64,000 bases of DNA from Dermatemys mawii (lineage: Eukaryota > Chordata > Testudines > Dermatemydidae). Each line of letters starts with the position of its first letter. Positions within the stretch are counted from its first letter, which is position 1. Below are positions 1 to 11,200 of the stretch, one piece after another. The position numbers and the translations under genes are program-made. A model generated the notes under the pieces. The model did not search any database. It was given only the letters and a program-made list of their open reading frames with translations, and had not been told where the DNA came from. Where the stretch lies: assembly GCA_007922305.1 (NCBI GenBank), contig ML677335.1, forward strand, positions 14,227,734 to 14,291,733, read 5' to 3'.

Positions 1-235
1 TATCAGAATTATCGCTCAATTTGAGAATTTTTGCTTATTGTACAAAGCTGAAATTTCTCATATTTTACAACAGTTAACTTTAGTTTTCCATGAGTAATAC
101 AGCCTTATTCAGTACTATAGTAACAAGCATCTCAAAGATGAAGTAATTTTGAGAAAGGGTGTGCATATAAATGAGGCAAATTTTCCTTCAGTTGAGTGTT
201 CTTTTCTATTAAATAATTTTAACAAGGGCTTAGGC
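1..235. other. AT-rich upstream DNA, nothing recognised
   Basis: No gene, repeat border or motif that I can support. Confidence 0.5.
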
Positions 236-1307
236 CAGAGGTCTCAAACTCAGATGACCACGAGGGCCACATGAGGACTAGTGCATTGACCTGAAACCCC
301 ACCTTGCTGCCCCTGGCCCTGCCCCCACTCCACCCCTTCCATGAGGCCCCACCCCTACCCCACCTCTTCCCATGCCTTCCCTGCCCCATTCCAACCCCTT
401 CCTCGAAGTCCCCACCCCAACGCTGCTCCCTCCCTGCCGCCAAGGGTTGCAGAAAGGGTGCAGGATGTGGCAGGGGCTCAGGGCAAGGAGTTGAGGTGCA
501 GGAGGTGTGGCGGGGGCTCAGGGCAGAGAAATGGTGTGTGGGGTACAAGAAGAGTGAGGGATGTGGCAGGGGTTGGGTGCAGCATGTGGGTCAGAGCAGG
601 AGGGCTGTGGGTTGTGGCAGGGGGCTCAGAGCAGGGAGTTGAGGTGCAGGATGTGGCAGGGGGTCGGCAGGGAGCTGGAGTGTGGGATGTGTCAGGGGGC
701 TCAGGGCATGGAGCTGGGGTGCGGGATGTGTCAGGGGGCTCAGGGCAAGGAGTTGGGGTGCGGGAGGGTTGCAGGATACAGCAGGGAGCTCAGGGTAGGG
801 AGTTGGGGTGCAGGATGTGTCAGGGGGCTCAGGGCAGGGAGTTGGGGTGTGGAAGGGGTTCAGGGTGTGAGTTCCAGCCTGGTACTGCTTACCTAGAGCG
901 GCTCCGGCCCCACGCTGCCCCACTCCAGAAAGCTGCTGCAACCAGTCCCTGCAGTCTGGGGAGGGGAGGGGCGCTCAGGGTTTCCTGCATGTGCTGCTCT
1001 TGCGTTCCTCCAGGTAACTCCCACGAAGCTCCCATTGGCCGCAGTTCCCTGTACCCGGCCAATGGGAGCTGTGGGAGGTGGTGCCTGGAGGGAGGCAACG
1101 TGGGAGCCCTCTGCCTCCTCCCCCTTCCCTCCAGGCTGAAGGGACATGCTGACAGCCGCTTCAGAAAGCGGCACAGCACTCGCAGCGCCCGAGGTGGGCA
1201 GGGGGGCCGCGGGGAGCTTGGTGGGGGGCGGAGGGGCACAGGGAGCTTCCTGGGCCGCAGGGAAGGGCTTGGCGGGCCGCACGTGGCCCGCATGTTTGAG
1301 ACCCCTG
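236..1307. mobile_element. Nonautonomous hAT transposon with a minisatellite core
   Basis: The ends are inverted repeats: CAGAGGTCTCAAAC on the left and GTTTGAGACCCCTG on the right. They are flanked by an 8-base duplication, GCTTAGGC (228-235) and GCTTAGTC (1308-1315), with one difference. Terminal CAG and an 8-base target duplication are hAT hallmarks. Positions about 430-870 hold imperfect repeats of a GGGGCTCAGGGCAGGGAGTT-type unit. The long open frames here on both strands are low-complexity artefacts of these repeats. No transposase remains. Confidence 0.88.
430..870. repeat. G-rich minisatellite inside the hAT element
   Basis: Degenerate tandem units of roughly 30-60 bases share GTGCAGGATGTG, CAGGGGGCTCAGGGC and GGGAGTTGGGGTG. 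The strand is strongly purine-rich, with many GGGG runs. Confidence 0.75.
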
Positions 1308-1315
1308 GCTTAGTC

Positions 1316-2300
1316 TAAGCATCAGCATTCACATCCCTTTACCAGGGATGAGGGAGAGCTGCAGTTCAGTCCACAGGTTTTTTACATTCAAGTTTTCTAA
1401 AGAACTTGCTGGTATCCTCCAGCAGAGAGAGGGAAGCGAGGCACTAGTATTGCAAATATAAATCTCCTAGCTTTGTTTTTGCAATGTTTAAATACTTGCT
1501 ATATGTAAAAAAGGAGTAAAGAGCAGCACTGTGGGATATAGAGGAGGAAGTGCTTTGGAGTACATCATTAGATTCAAAATAAGATTATAAATAGATTCAA
1601 AGGTATAGCACTCTAGAGATCAATATGCACCTCTAGGTACCATTTTCCAAGAGACTGATGTTTTAAATTTGATAAAACATATTTTGCTTTTGCAGTTATG
1701 ATTGAAGCAAAATTACTACATAAGGCATTTACCACACACCAGCTTTGAAATGTTCTTGGCTGTTCTCATCTTCCCCCCTCACACCCAAATTTAGTTCCTT
1801 TACAAAATTTCCTATTCAGAATGGAATTATGCAAACTTAAGCGAACACAATTCATTAAAACAGTTATTGACTTGTCTTGAAATGCTTCTGCAGCTGAATC
1901 ATCATTGCACATTAGCATCTGTAGTATTCTAAGTTAGCCAAATTGTAGAATATGAAATCAAATTCATTAAAATACTTCTTACCTTCATACTATAGATCAA
2001 TGCAACTGTCAAAACAAATGTCAGGTTCTCTCCTATTTCCCCATAACTTCTGAAAATGTTACATGGTCCTGGCCTATTTCATACAAATTCTCAACACTAA
2101 TAGAAATATCTGCCGTATACTGCAAAACGCCATTGCTTTTCCCACTGTGCTGAGTATGAAATTTCCTGGAAAGATGTAGCAGTGCAGACATCCTGGACGT
2201 TGCTAGTGGGGTATAATAGATCACATAAAGGTATGACTTCAAACTTTTCTTGCTTGACTTTGTTGTCATTCACAGTGTTGTTGCAATCACTGACTTATAG
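1316..2300. other. Unremarkable AT-rich intergenic DNA
   Basis: No coding signal, terminal repeats or known family recognised. Confidence 0.5.
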
Positions 2301-2412
2301 ACTTTAAGGTCAGAAGGGACCATTGTGATCCTCTACTCTGACCTCCTGCACAATGCAGGCCACAGAATTTCACCCACCTACTCCTTTAGTAAACTCCTAA
2401 CCTATGTCTGAG
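2301..2412 (-). mobile_element. CR1 LINE 3'-end fragment
   Basis: AAGGTCAGAAGGGACCATTG followed by GACCTCCTGCACAATGCAGG is the antisense 3' end of CR1 retrotransposons. The same text opens the longer copy at 48.5 kb. Confidence 0.75.
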
Positions 2413-2434
2413 CTAGAATAACGGCCTGTACGGT

Positions 2435-2865
2435 CTCATAATCCCGGGCATGCTCCTCACTCAGCGCCGCATAGGCTGCTTCTGTCTCTCCCACTGAGTA
2501 CGGCACAAGCCAGAGGGCTCTGGTTGTCTTCTCCCACCCAACATCCGTGGCTACTCAAATGTTTCCAGGAACACGTCCAGGTCATCTGCCGGGCTCATCT
2601 TGCACAGTTCTCAGCCTGGGACCCAGGTACCCTCGTCCATCACAGGACGCATCACCCGCTGTAGGAGCTGTGCTTGTGCATTGATCTGCTCCCTGACAAA
2701 GTCCTGCAGACTCCGTTGCTGTTCCACCTGCCAGGCCAGGAAGGCCTGCTTCTCCATCTGGTGGGACTGCTAGACATTTCACAGAGCCTCCTGCATTTTC
2801 TTCTGCTGCTTCACCACTCATTTTAGGGTCTCCTCCACATCTAGGGTCACCAACCACATTCGCTG
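2435..2865 (-). pseudogene. Ty3/gypsy-like gag relic
   Basis: Reading the minus strand across frames gives a Gln/Glu-rich helix-like stretch (EKQAFLAWQVEQQRSLQDF), then KMSPADDLDVFLETFE, which resembles gag proteins of vertebrate gypsy-type LTR retrotransposons. It is broken by stops and frame changes and is non-functional. The LTR and pol regions were not recognised. The family call rests on the DDLDVFLETFE-type motif. Confidence 0.5.
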
Positions 2866-2869
2866 GCTC

Positions 2870-3320
2870 AGATCACAGACAAGCCCCCATGTGTAACTGG
2901 GCCCCTGCTGGTCCTTTCAAAAACTCATCTGGAGACCAACCAAAATGCAGCACCCATGTCCTTTTATTGTTCATCCCTGTTCCCATTACCTATCTATCAA
3001 TCTACCTTACAGACCAACACCCTGGGAGACCGCTAGCTTCCCCAGCCAGCAGGGATCTAGAATCCCCCATCCCTGCCTTCCAGCCAGCTTTATACAGGCA
3101 TGTCACATTTTATGCGATGGTTTGGTTCCAGGGTTTCCACATAAAGCGGAAACAGTGTATATCCAAACCCCATTGACTTCAATGGTGGGCGAAATCGCCC
3201 GCTCTAAAGACAGTTTTTATATTTTTAGTTTTCCCTTATTTTTTATTTTTCGGTCGACCACGAAAGCGGAAATCACGCAAGTTAAATGCACGTAAAACGT
3301 GCATTGATCTGTAAAGCAAG
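2870..3320. other. Unclassified sequence, possibly repeat-derived
   Basis: It has higher GC than its surroundings. It could be the 5' end of the gag-bearing element on the minus strand, plus a separate unit with TTCCACATAAAGCGGAAAC. No border duplications found. Confidence 0.3.
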
Positions 3321-4500
3321 TGAGCTACCCAGGCCCAGAGATGCATCCCCTCAGGTAATTTGGGCATGGCCTCCCTGGCCAACCCCAACTAATTTCCCCT
3401 TTTCCCCTTTTTAACTGGAGCTGGGCTAACAGGGGCCTGGTTTGGCTCTCCCGGATGACAGAGGTGCTTTTCTATTTATGCTCTGCATATTTAGTTTGTG
3501 CATAAGGAAATTACATACATCAAAGTCTTTTTACTGCACTAACTAATGTCCCTCTTGCACTGGTTCATGAGAGAAGAGCAATTTGACTATTAAAGTAAAA
3601 CAAAGAGATATATAAACTTTTGGATGCTTGAGCTTAAATAATCAAATACTTAACTCAACAGAAATGTACATAAATAAGTTATACTGTAATGTGCCACATC
3701 TTATCTTCATGTTATTATTTTTCCACAGGCCCATCTGGTGACATCTGCACTCTAATAGCAACCAACAGGTCTCCCAATCTCCATTTCTCTCTGCTAATTT
3801 TTGCCTCTTATATAGCTCTGGTAAACACTGAACAAGGTGAGGGGAATTCTTCTTCCCAGGCTTCTCCCTATATACACAGTATTAAACTGATTGTTTCCAT
3901 ATGGGAAGTTCCCTCATTTCATACATGCCATCCACTCCAAACTGAACTCTCAGATACAGTTTATAGGTGGGTGGAAAGTAGTGTTCCTATTCTGCAAATA
4001 TTTTAAAGAATTCAATTTTTTTCCCCATCTCAAATTGGGACAAAAAGTAGAAATCTTGAAAATATTTGTGAACCAAAAATAAATAAATCAACCCCCCAAC
4101 ATTTTTTTTGTTTCAGATCATTTAGAAAAGTTTCATTTTTATTTTGACCATTTTCTTTTTTTAAAATCTTTTTTTCAGTCTAATTAACTTTATTTTCTAA
4201 TTAAAAAGTCATTTCTAACTGGAAAACAAGAATTTTTCATGTTGACAATTTCTAAACTTTTTTTCCTCAACATTTTTTTGAGTTGGGGAATTTATTGACT
4301 TGTCCCTGTTGCATGAACAGTTTTGGTTTTGACAGATAGAGATTTTTGATGAACAACAATTAATTAGAAAACTCCAGACCAGTTGTAATAAAGTTCCATG
4401 ATCCTGTGGCTATCCATGTGGGCTGATACTGTCAGGCTCATAAAAGTTTGGAGTTCATAAAAAACATGCTTGATTTATGTAAATATAATTCAGTTGCTTC
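3321..4500. other. AT-rich intergenic DNA, nothing recognised
   Basis: T-rich runs near 4.0-4.3 kb. No supported gene or repeat border. Confidence 0.45.
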
Positions 4501-4839
4501 GCTGACACACAAACAGTGGAGAAGTGACTAGTGGCACCTTTATTAAGTATTTATTAAACCCTCTAAGAGCCTTAATTATGGATCAGAGAGAAAAATATAA
4601 AGAGAATGGGTTTAAATTTATTAGGCAATGGGAAACTTTTTGGAGAAGTGAACACCTATACACAAGAGATGAACCAGACTTCTGGCACAGAACTCTTCAC
4701 ACGTTTGGGGATATTATTAAATTAAGAGCTGGAGTAAAAGCTTGACACAGTGGAGGAATACCCAGATCATACAAAGACATGTTCTAGGGATGTCAACAAC
4801 AATAATGAAAAGGTATTTCTGCATCCAGTAAAGAACAGG

Positions 4840-6655
4840 ACAGAAATTAGAGCTGAGCTGCAGAGGAAAGAGATGGAGAACATGGAGGTAAATTCTGGAA
4901 AAACAATATATTACAAGATTTAATAAAAACAGGCTTATGGCCAAAAATTAAACCTAGAATACCTATATATAGTAATACAAGATGTTTAAATACAAGAACT
5001 GGTGAACTAGAATGCTTGGAAATGGAAGAGAACATTGACATAACAGGCATACATTAAAACATGTTGAAATGTATTATTACTCCTAAAAGACTCCATACAA
5101 TCTAATGAAATAAAATTTCTGACTGGCAAGGATCATTCAGTAAAATCCCAAGCAATAGATATCCACAAGTACGGTTACAGTACCGGTCTCCTAATCAGAA
5201 AAAGCCTGTTGAATGCACAATGCAGAGGGAGTTCAGAGGCTACTAAATCTAAAGAAATAGCAATAATAGTAATTAGTAAACAGCAATAGCAATAATAGTA
5301 ACTTGATTTACTGCACGTAAACTAGTCAAACATCCCAATCAGACATGATTTAGTGAAGCAATTTCTCAACACTTTAAAACATTACTTCTTAAAACAGCTG
5401 ATTTTACAACATACAAAAAGAGAGGATATTCTTGACTTAGTCCTAAGTAACAAATTGAAGTCTATTCTAAAAGTAACCATAGATAAGCTACTAAATGACA
5501 ATTACCACAATACAAATTCCATATCCTCAAGCAATGGACTGTACCAGAAACTAGCACTTCTACAGTGTACTTTTAAAAGTCAATTCAAAAAGAATTATGA
5601 AACTATCCAAAAAGTCCCTTAAGTCAAAAATGAGGCAATTAAAATTTTTAGGCTATGTGTACACTGACAACACTACAGAGGAAGTAGCTAGGTCGACAGA
5701 ATTCTTCCATCAACTTAGCACCGTCTAAACCAGACATTAGGTCAACTTTCACACCCCCTGAGCAACACAGCTGGGTCATCTTAACTTTTTGGTGTAGTCC
5801 TGGCTATAGATTCAGTATGTAGGCCAGCTGAGCAATAGAAGATAAACACACCTCTAAACAAAGAGAGCAGAAAGACAAGAAACACATTTGGTTAAATAGC
5901 CATAACTAAAGGTTACTTAAACTAAACAGATATTCTTCAGAACATGGAAATCCATCTTTAGTGAAGTAATAGATGGGAGCATAAATGACAGCAAGTAAAA
6001 TATAAATAAAAATTAGGAATGCTATGTGGTAATTGAGGAGCATACAATCTGACAATAAACATAAATAAGATTTCTTTGTGTATGTCAGAAACAGAAAGCC
6101 TGTGAGAGCATAGGTTGGCCTACTGGACTATCAGAGAGTAGAGAGAGCAATTAAGGAGTATCAGGACACGGCAGAGATGCTATATGATTTATTTGTATCA
6201 GTCTACACTGCAGCTATCTATCTCAGACCAAGTCTTTTCAGTTAATAAAGTATCATCAGAGATTGTGATATCAATAGAGGAGGCACCAGAACAAATTCTT
6301 AAACTGAGAGCACTATGTCACCAGAACTGGATGGTATTCTGACAGTCTTATTCTGATGGAATCCAGGAACAAAGACTTGGATGATCCACAATTATATTCA
6401 TGTGCCTAATTCCCATAATTGTTGTTAGGTGTTTAAATACCTTTGAGGACTTGGGCCAAAGTGACTGAGCCTCTAGAAAAATATGCATTCTATTATTTAA
6501 ATTATATGCTTTAGTAGAGGATTGAAGGTAGCAAATGTTGTCTCTCTCTTTAGAAAAGAGGTTGTGGGTGGCAATCTTGGAAATTAGCAAGCCATATGTG
6601 AGGCTGATAGTAGGCACCTGAGGAAAGGTTTAGTAATTTAGTAAATTTAGTAATT
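4840..6655 (+). mobile_element. Degraded CR1-type LINE, internal part
   Basis: Segments such as AGAGGAGGCACCAGAACAAA, TCACCAGAACTGGATGG and GAAGGTAGCAAATGTTG match the order of an internal CR1 RT-region sequence on the + strand as I remember it from turtles. It is heavily mutated and is split by the MITE at 5650-5806. The left border is uncertain. Confidence 0.55.
5650..5806. mobile_element. Harbinger-type MITE
   Basis: The ends AGGCTATGTGTACACTGA and GGTGTAGTCCTGGCT are degenerate inverted repeats of the GTCTACAC class shared with the other Harbinger-derived elements here. The internal GTCGACAGAATTCTTCC is also typical. It lies inside the CR1 relic. Confidence 0.65.
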
Positions 6656-7099
6656 TACCCAGATAAGACAAATAAATTATGACCCCCCCCCCCACCAAAG
6701 AGCTATCATTGGTGGAACAGATTGTTGGGTGGAGTCATAGTAGTCTTTAAAAGGGGTTCTGCATGGCTCCTTTTTTTAATTTGCTAAAAGAAAGCTTGGG
6801 GGAGAGTGTGAGGCTGTGTTACTTGGGAAAAAATGCAATTTAGTACAGCTGAATAGCAAATACAGCTCTGATTTTACCTCTGCCATTAAGAAGGTAATTC
6901 TTCTTTGCAAAGGGAGTGGAATGAGCTACAGATATGGAAACTCAGCCGTGGCCTGGCTATTTTGAGAACTATTGCAGTTCAATAAATAATTGTAAGTAAA
7001 TCCAAGGGGTCTTGTACCCCCGTCTCTATTTTTCAGCGTAATACCTACCTGTATGTGGGAGGTGGGGTGAGCATACATCAGTATCTTACTACTAGCTGT
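6656..7099. other. Intergenic DNA just upstream of the CpG island
   Basis: Contains a run of ten Cs at about 6684. No gene or repeat recognised. Confidence 0.4.
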
Positions 7100-7480
7100 A
7101 CGTATAGGCTGTTTGATTTTCCCACAGCTACCAGCTGCTCTCTAAACGTCGAAGGCGGGAAGGATTTACCTCCCTTGACCCTGCTAGAGCTGCTCAGCCA
7201 CTGAAGAGCGGGCAGGAGGTAGCGTGCTCCTGCTGACATTAGGGCTCCTCCTGCCAAGACGCGAGCGGAGGACACTTGCTGAAGGAGGTCCCAGCGCTAG
7301 GACCCCCTAGCTCAGCAACCGCTCATTGAGGGCGGGCAGGCACCAGCGAACTACCCCGACTGCGTAGCCCACAGAGCCCGGCACGCGGCCCTAATTAGCA
7401 GCGGCGCCGTGCACCCACCCACCCTTAGCAGAGTGCCATGCGCACGGGGCCCACCCGCTCATCAGGCTCGCGCAGTGCGT

Positions 7481-7495
7481 ACTGGGAGTTGTAGT
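7481..7495 (-). promoter_or_regulatory. ZNF143/Staf-type motif
   Basis: The minus strand reads ACTACAACTCCCAGT, the core of the ZNF143/THAP11 element found in many CpG-island promoters. It lies about 450 bases upstream of the CCAAT/YY1 cluster, so it may mark a second, possibly divergent, start. Motif match only. Confidence 0.5.
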
Positions 7496-7941
7496 GCCGC
7501 TGGGCCTGCCACGCTCCTGCCGCTCAGCGTGCACTACAGACGGTGGTTTGCAAGCAGAAGTTGTGGGGACGATGGATCATGCCATTGCAGGCGAGGGGGG
7601 GGGAAGTGACCTCTCTAGCGGTAGCCCCACGGAGAACGCTGAGCTTGAAGTTACGGGGAGATGTAAACTGCCTGACATTTGCGAGATTTCTCCTCTCTCC
7701 TGTGCTAACGGGTACTATCCGTTCTTAGTCTTCCCCCTCTAGCTGTGTAAATGGTACAGCCCGCCTCGCTCTCGCTCGCTCCTCCAGCAGGCGCGGCAAG
7801 CTCCATGGTAGATTCTGCTCAGCCCCATCCCCCAACTCTACGCTCTCTCCTTCTCCTCTCTTAGAAGCACTGTTCCCATTGGCTGCGGCTCGGCGCTTTT
7901 GCCAATGAGGAAGCGGCTATCATGGAGGAAGGGAATAAATA

Positions 7942-7953
7942 CAAGATGGCTGC
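7942..7953 (+). promoter_or_regulatory. YY1 / TISU-like element with an ATG
   Basis: CAAGATGGCTGC differs at one base from the TISU/YY1 consensus SAASATGGCGGC. Such elements sit just downstream of transcription starts and can both bind YY1 and start translation on very short leaders. The ATG at 7946 is not in frame with the BTAF1 ATG at 8254. Confidence 0.6.
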
Positions 7954-8253
7954 TCCTATAAAGCCAGGCGTTAGTCTTCTCCCCAGCGATGGGCGAATAG
8001 AAGCTTTAACCCGTGCTTTGAGGCAGTTCTACTGCTACTACCCGCACGGTCGTCACCCCTGGGGGCTAGTGGGACTCTGCCGGCCGTCAACGCGATCAGC
8101 CCTTCCCCATCTTTTTCCGCTGGGCCGCGGTCGGAGTGTGGAGCCTGAGAGGCCTAGGCCAGGCCCCTGCATCCTTCTTCCTGGGAGAGTAACGGCGGCC
8201 CCTGCTTGCCACCCTGCTGCTCTCATCCAACCCGGCCCAGGCTCTCTCTGGCT

Positions 8254-8267
8254 ATGGCGGTCTCCAG
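8254..8267 (+). CDS. BTAF1: BTAF1 exon 1 (coding part), residues 1-5
   Basis: ATGGCGGTCTCCAG encodes MAVS plus two bases of an Arg codon, then a GTCGGT donor. G at -3 and +4 gives a good Kozak context. Joining to the G that opens exon 2 yields MAVSR, the conserved N-terminus. The exon continues upstream as 5' UTR. Confidence 0.93.
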
Positions 8268-11200
8268 GTCGGTATAAGCCCCGAGGGGCGGGGGGACAGG
8301 GCAGCGGGCCATGGGCCTCAGCCCCAAAGGCAACCTCTGCTGTATGGGGGCTGAAGAGGAGACTCGCTCCCGCTTTCTAGTCGTCTCCTTAACCTGGTGA
8401 GGCCCTACCGGGACATTATTCCTGCCCCTCAGCGTGCGCCACTTGCGGCCTCCCGTGTGTGCTTCTGGTGCTGCTGCATGGCCCTGAGCGCGGGCTCAGT
8501 CTATGGCATGTCTACGGCCGGGGTAACTGCAGCCCCAGGAGCAGACCGAAGCCCTTAGCTCATAAAGGATGTGTGGACCCCGACTCCTCCTTCCTGCGAT
8601 AAGGGTTTTCCCCCACCCAACATCTTATACGCTGTCAAAGGATTTACAGGCCACCCTTAAGTGGTCATGCTGAAGGTTGGTGGAATCCTGCCACATCAAT
8701 GTAGCCCACCAGCGCACTAGCAGCAATGATGCTGGCCTCGGAAGTTGACAAGAACTGCTTTGCTTTGTGTGCTTATTAGTATGCTGCTAATAAAATCATA
8801 GACTTCCAAACAGATAAGTGATTAGGGAATCCTGGTTCTCAAGCTCCTACGTGGTATTTATTTAAATATACCTGAATCAGGGTGTGCTGGCATTAAGTGT
8901 TTAATTATACAACACTAGTAAAATATTTGAATATTATAAAATTGGCTATGAATCTCCATCATCCTTTGAACACAGAAAAACTTCACAACTGGATGTTTCC
9001 CCCTCCCCCACAATCTAACCATTATCTAGAGGTTGTGACAGTGGTGATTTGGGGATCATCTACACAGGTGGTACCTCTACATTTTACAACTTCTGTAACA
9101 AAAGTGGATCCTAATCCAAAGATGTATATGAAGTAGGTGGTGAGGTTCCTGTTTGTCCACACATTATGTGATTTATTAGAATTTGTGGATTTCATTCACC
9201 ACTAAAGCTGTTGTGAAACTTGAATTAAAGCCTACAATATGGGTGTGTGTGTTTCTAACAGCAGTGAGGCCAATTGATTTGCCATGAGATGCTTTGAGGC
9301 TGGCTGTGTTTAATGACAGTTTTTTGATTATGCTCTCTACTGGTCCCTTCAAAACCATTATTTTGTAGTGGGATTTTGTTCTAAATTGTCCACATGAATT
9401 TAAAGCAGTAGGAGATTATTTTACCAATCAACCTTTCTGCAGTTAAATTCTACTATCAGATGCCACATGTCATTTCCAACACAGCAATGTTATAATCCCT
9501 TTATTTTGGGGGCAGTCACTATAAATAATTCTTCTGTTACATAAAATTTCCCCTAATTATTTCAGTGTTGTAGATAACTGGAATATTAAGCTGAACAGCT
9601 AATATGTGTTTTAAAACTAGTCTGCAATGAGGGTTTGCTTCTGTTCCAAGCTTCAAATGCTTGTTGTTGAATGTGTTCCCTCTGTAGACAAGACATACTT
9701 TTTTAATTTCAGTGTTAACTTAAAAAAAACAAATCCCTGTCTAATCATGTTTCACTTGTGGCACACAGTTGTTGCGGTGGAAAGCTATGCACTTATTTCC
9801 AAAACTGTGAGACTAGTTGAACAATACCATACAATGGATAAAACTTTGTATACTGTAAAAGACATTAATTCCACAGAATTAGTGGAGTATTTGTGAGAGA
9901 CATTCCCAGGAAAGTTGGTAAGGAATTATTTCAAGAGTCAAATAGTGTAAAGGAACTGAATATTTTGAAACACTTGTAACAGTTTGGCTGTCCCTGTTGT
10001 CTCCAGTGTTTCAGTCTACATGCAAAAGTGATACTGTATAAGTTTCGCCTCTGCACATTCTTACAATAGATACAGCAGAAACATCACACAACACAATCAT
10101 ATACAGTAACTCTTGTTCTGATAGGTGACCTTTCCTTGAAGTTAAACATAAGAACAGGAGCATTGTAGCAGTCTGCATTACACCTAACAATAGAAAACCA
10201 CGTTTCCAAGAGTTCTCACTTCTGAACCCAAAATTTCAGCATGTTTTCCTTTCAAACTTGTATGAATATATAAATTATTGGTGTTGATTAAATTGGTTGA
10301 TTAGTGTTCTGGTCTTTACAAGCTTCATTTATCTTAGAGATCTGAACTCACCCTGTGGATGTTTGTGGTTAAAAGTATGTTTTTACATATGTATTAAAGA
10401 ACCAAGATTATTGTTCAATTTTAACTATAAGTGGAGTATGGGGAAACAAGTCTAGCTGACTTAATATCTGTCAGGTCTAATACCCTATATTAGCCTTGGG
10501 GAAGTTTCTGGTTAACTTAGCATTGGTACCTTAGTTCACAAATGAGATTCTATTCCTGTGTTTGCAGCTGATTTGCTTTTTATACTTTTCTGTACTTCAA
10601 AAACAAAACATTGTATTTGGTACTTGACATATGAAGCTTAGCTGAATAGTGGTTGAATGGAAAAACCTTGCTAAAATCTTGGCTAGTTAGAACTGAACTC
10701 TGGACAGACGGTGAAAATCTGGGAATTTGTAATCCATTTTTTGTCAAAACCAGATTAGGATCTTACAATGTTGTTGTTGTTGTTTATTATTATTTATTAT
10801 TACAAAGCAAATACATGGCTAGCACTTATGGAATGAAGGAAATGGATTTTGGGATGTTAGTCCATGCTATTGGATGAGGGGTGGTGTGTCACCAGACTCT
10901 CTACTGTCTTCTAGCACAGCATTCTACAAAGATTTCTGGCCCCGGCCCCTTTCCACAGTCCAGTGTCCACTCACAGCTCCCCGGGATATGTCCGCCGAAA
11001 TGCCGCTGAATTAAAAGCTTCCGCTTTCTGTGGCGGCATTTCGGTGGGATAAAAATAGACTGCCAGTCTGCTCGGCGGTCTCCTGGGGGAGGGTGTGCGC
11101 ACTTCTGGGGGTGGTCATGCGCACCCCACTTTGAAGACCCCTTTCTAGCAGAAGCCCTATAACAAAAGGTCTTGTTGGAGAGTAAAACACAGATTGTGCC

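Larger units (their letters stand above)
7100..8480 (+). promoter_or_regulatory. BTAF1: CpG-island promoter and 5' leader of BTAF1
   Basis: GC and CpG content rise sharply here against AT-rich flanks. There are two CCAAT boxes (ATTGG at 7878-7882 and CCAAT at 7902-7906), an ETS-like GAGGAAGCGG just after, and a YY1/TISU-like CAAGATGGCTGC at 7942-7953. These cluster within about 75 bases, which suggests transcription begins near 7.92-7.95 kb and gives a leader of roughly 300 bases before the ATG at 8254. The exact start site cannot be read from sequence. The upstream half of the island (7.1-7.8 kb) could serve a divergent or alternative transcript. Confidence 0.85.

Noticed and set aside
304..1318. 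Long overlapping open frames on both strands
   Set aside because: They come from low-complexity, stop-poor G-rich repeats within a hAT element, with no conserved protein and no splice context.
3891..4082. Small open frames in the 3.7-4.1 kb region as genes
   Set aside because: Short, AT-rich, with no conserved motif, promoter or splice signals.
7922..8380. 152-codon open frame as a new protein gene
   Set aside because: It overlaps the BTAF1 leader and first intron, and its end lies past a real donor. It is better read as a possible uORF.
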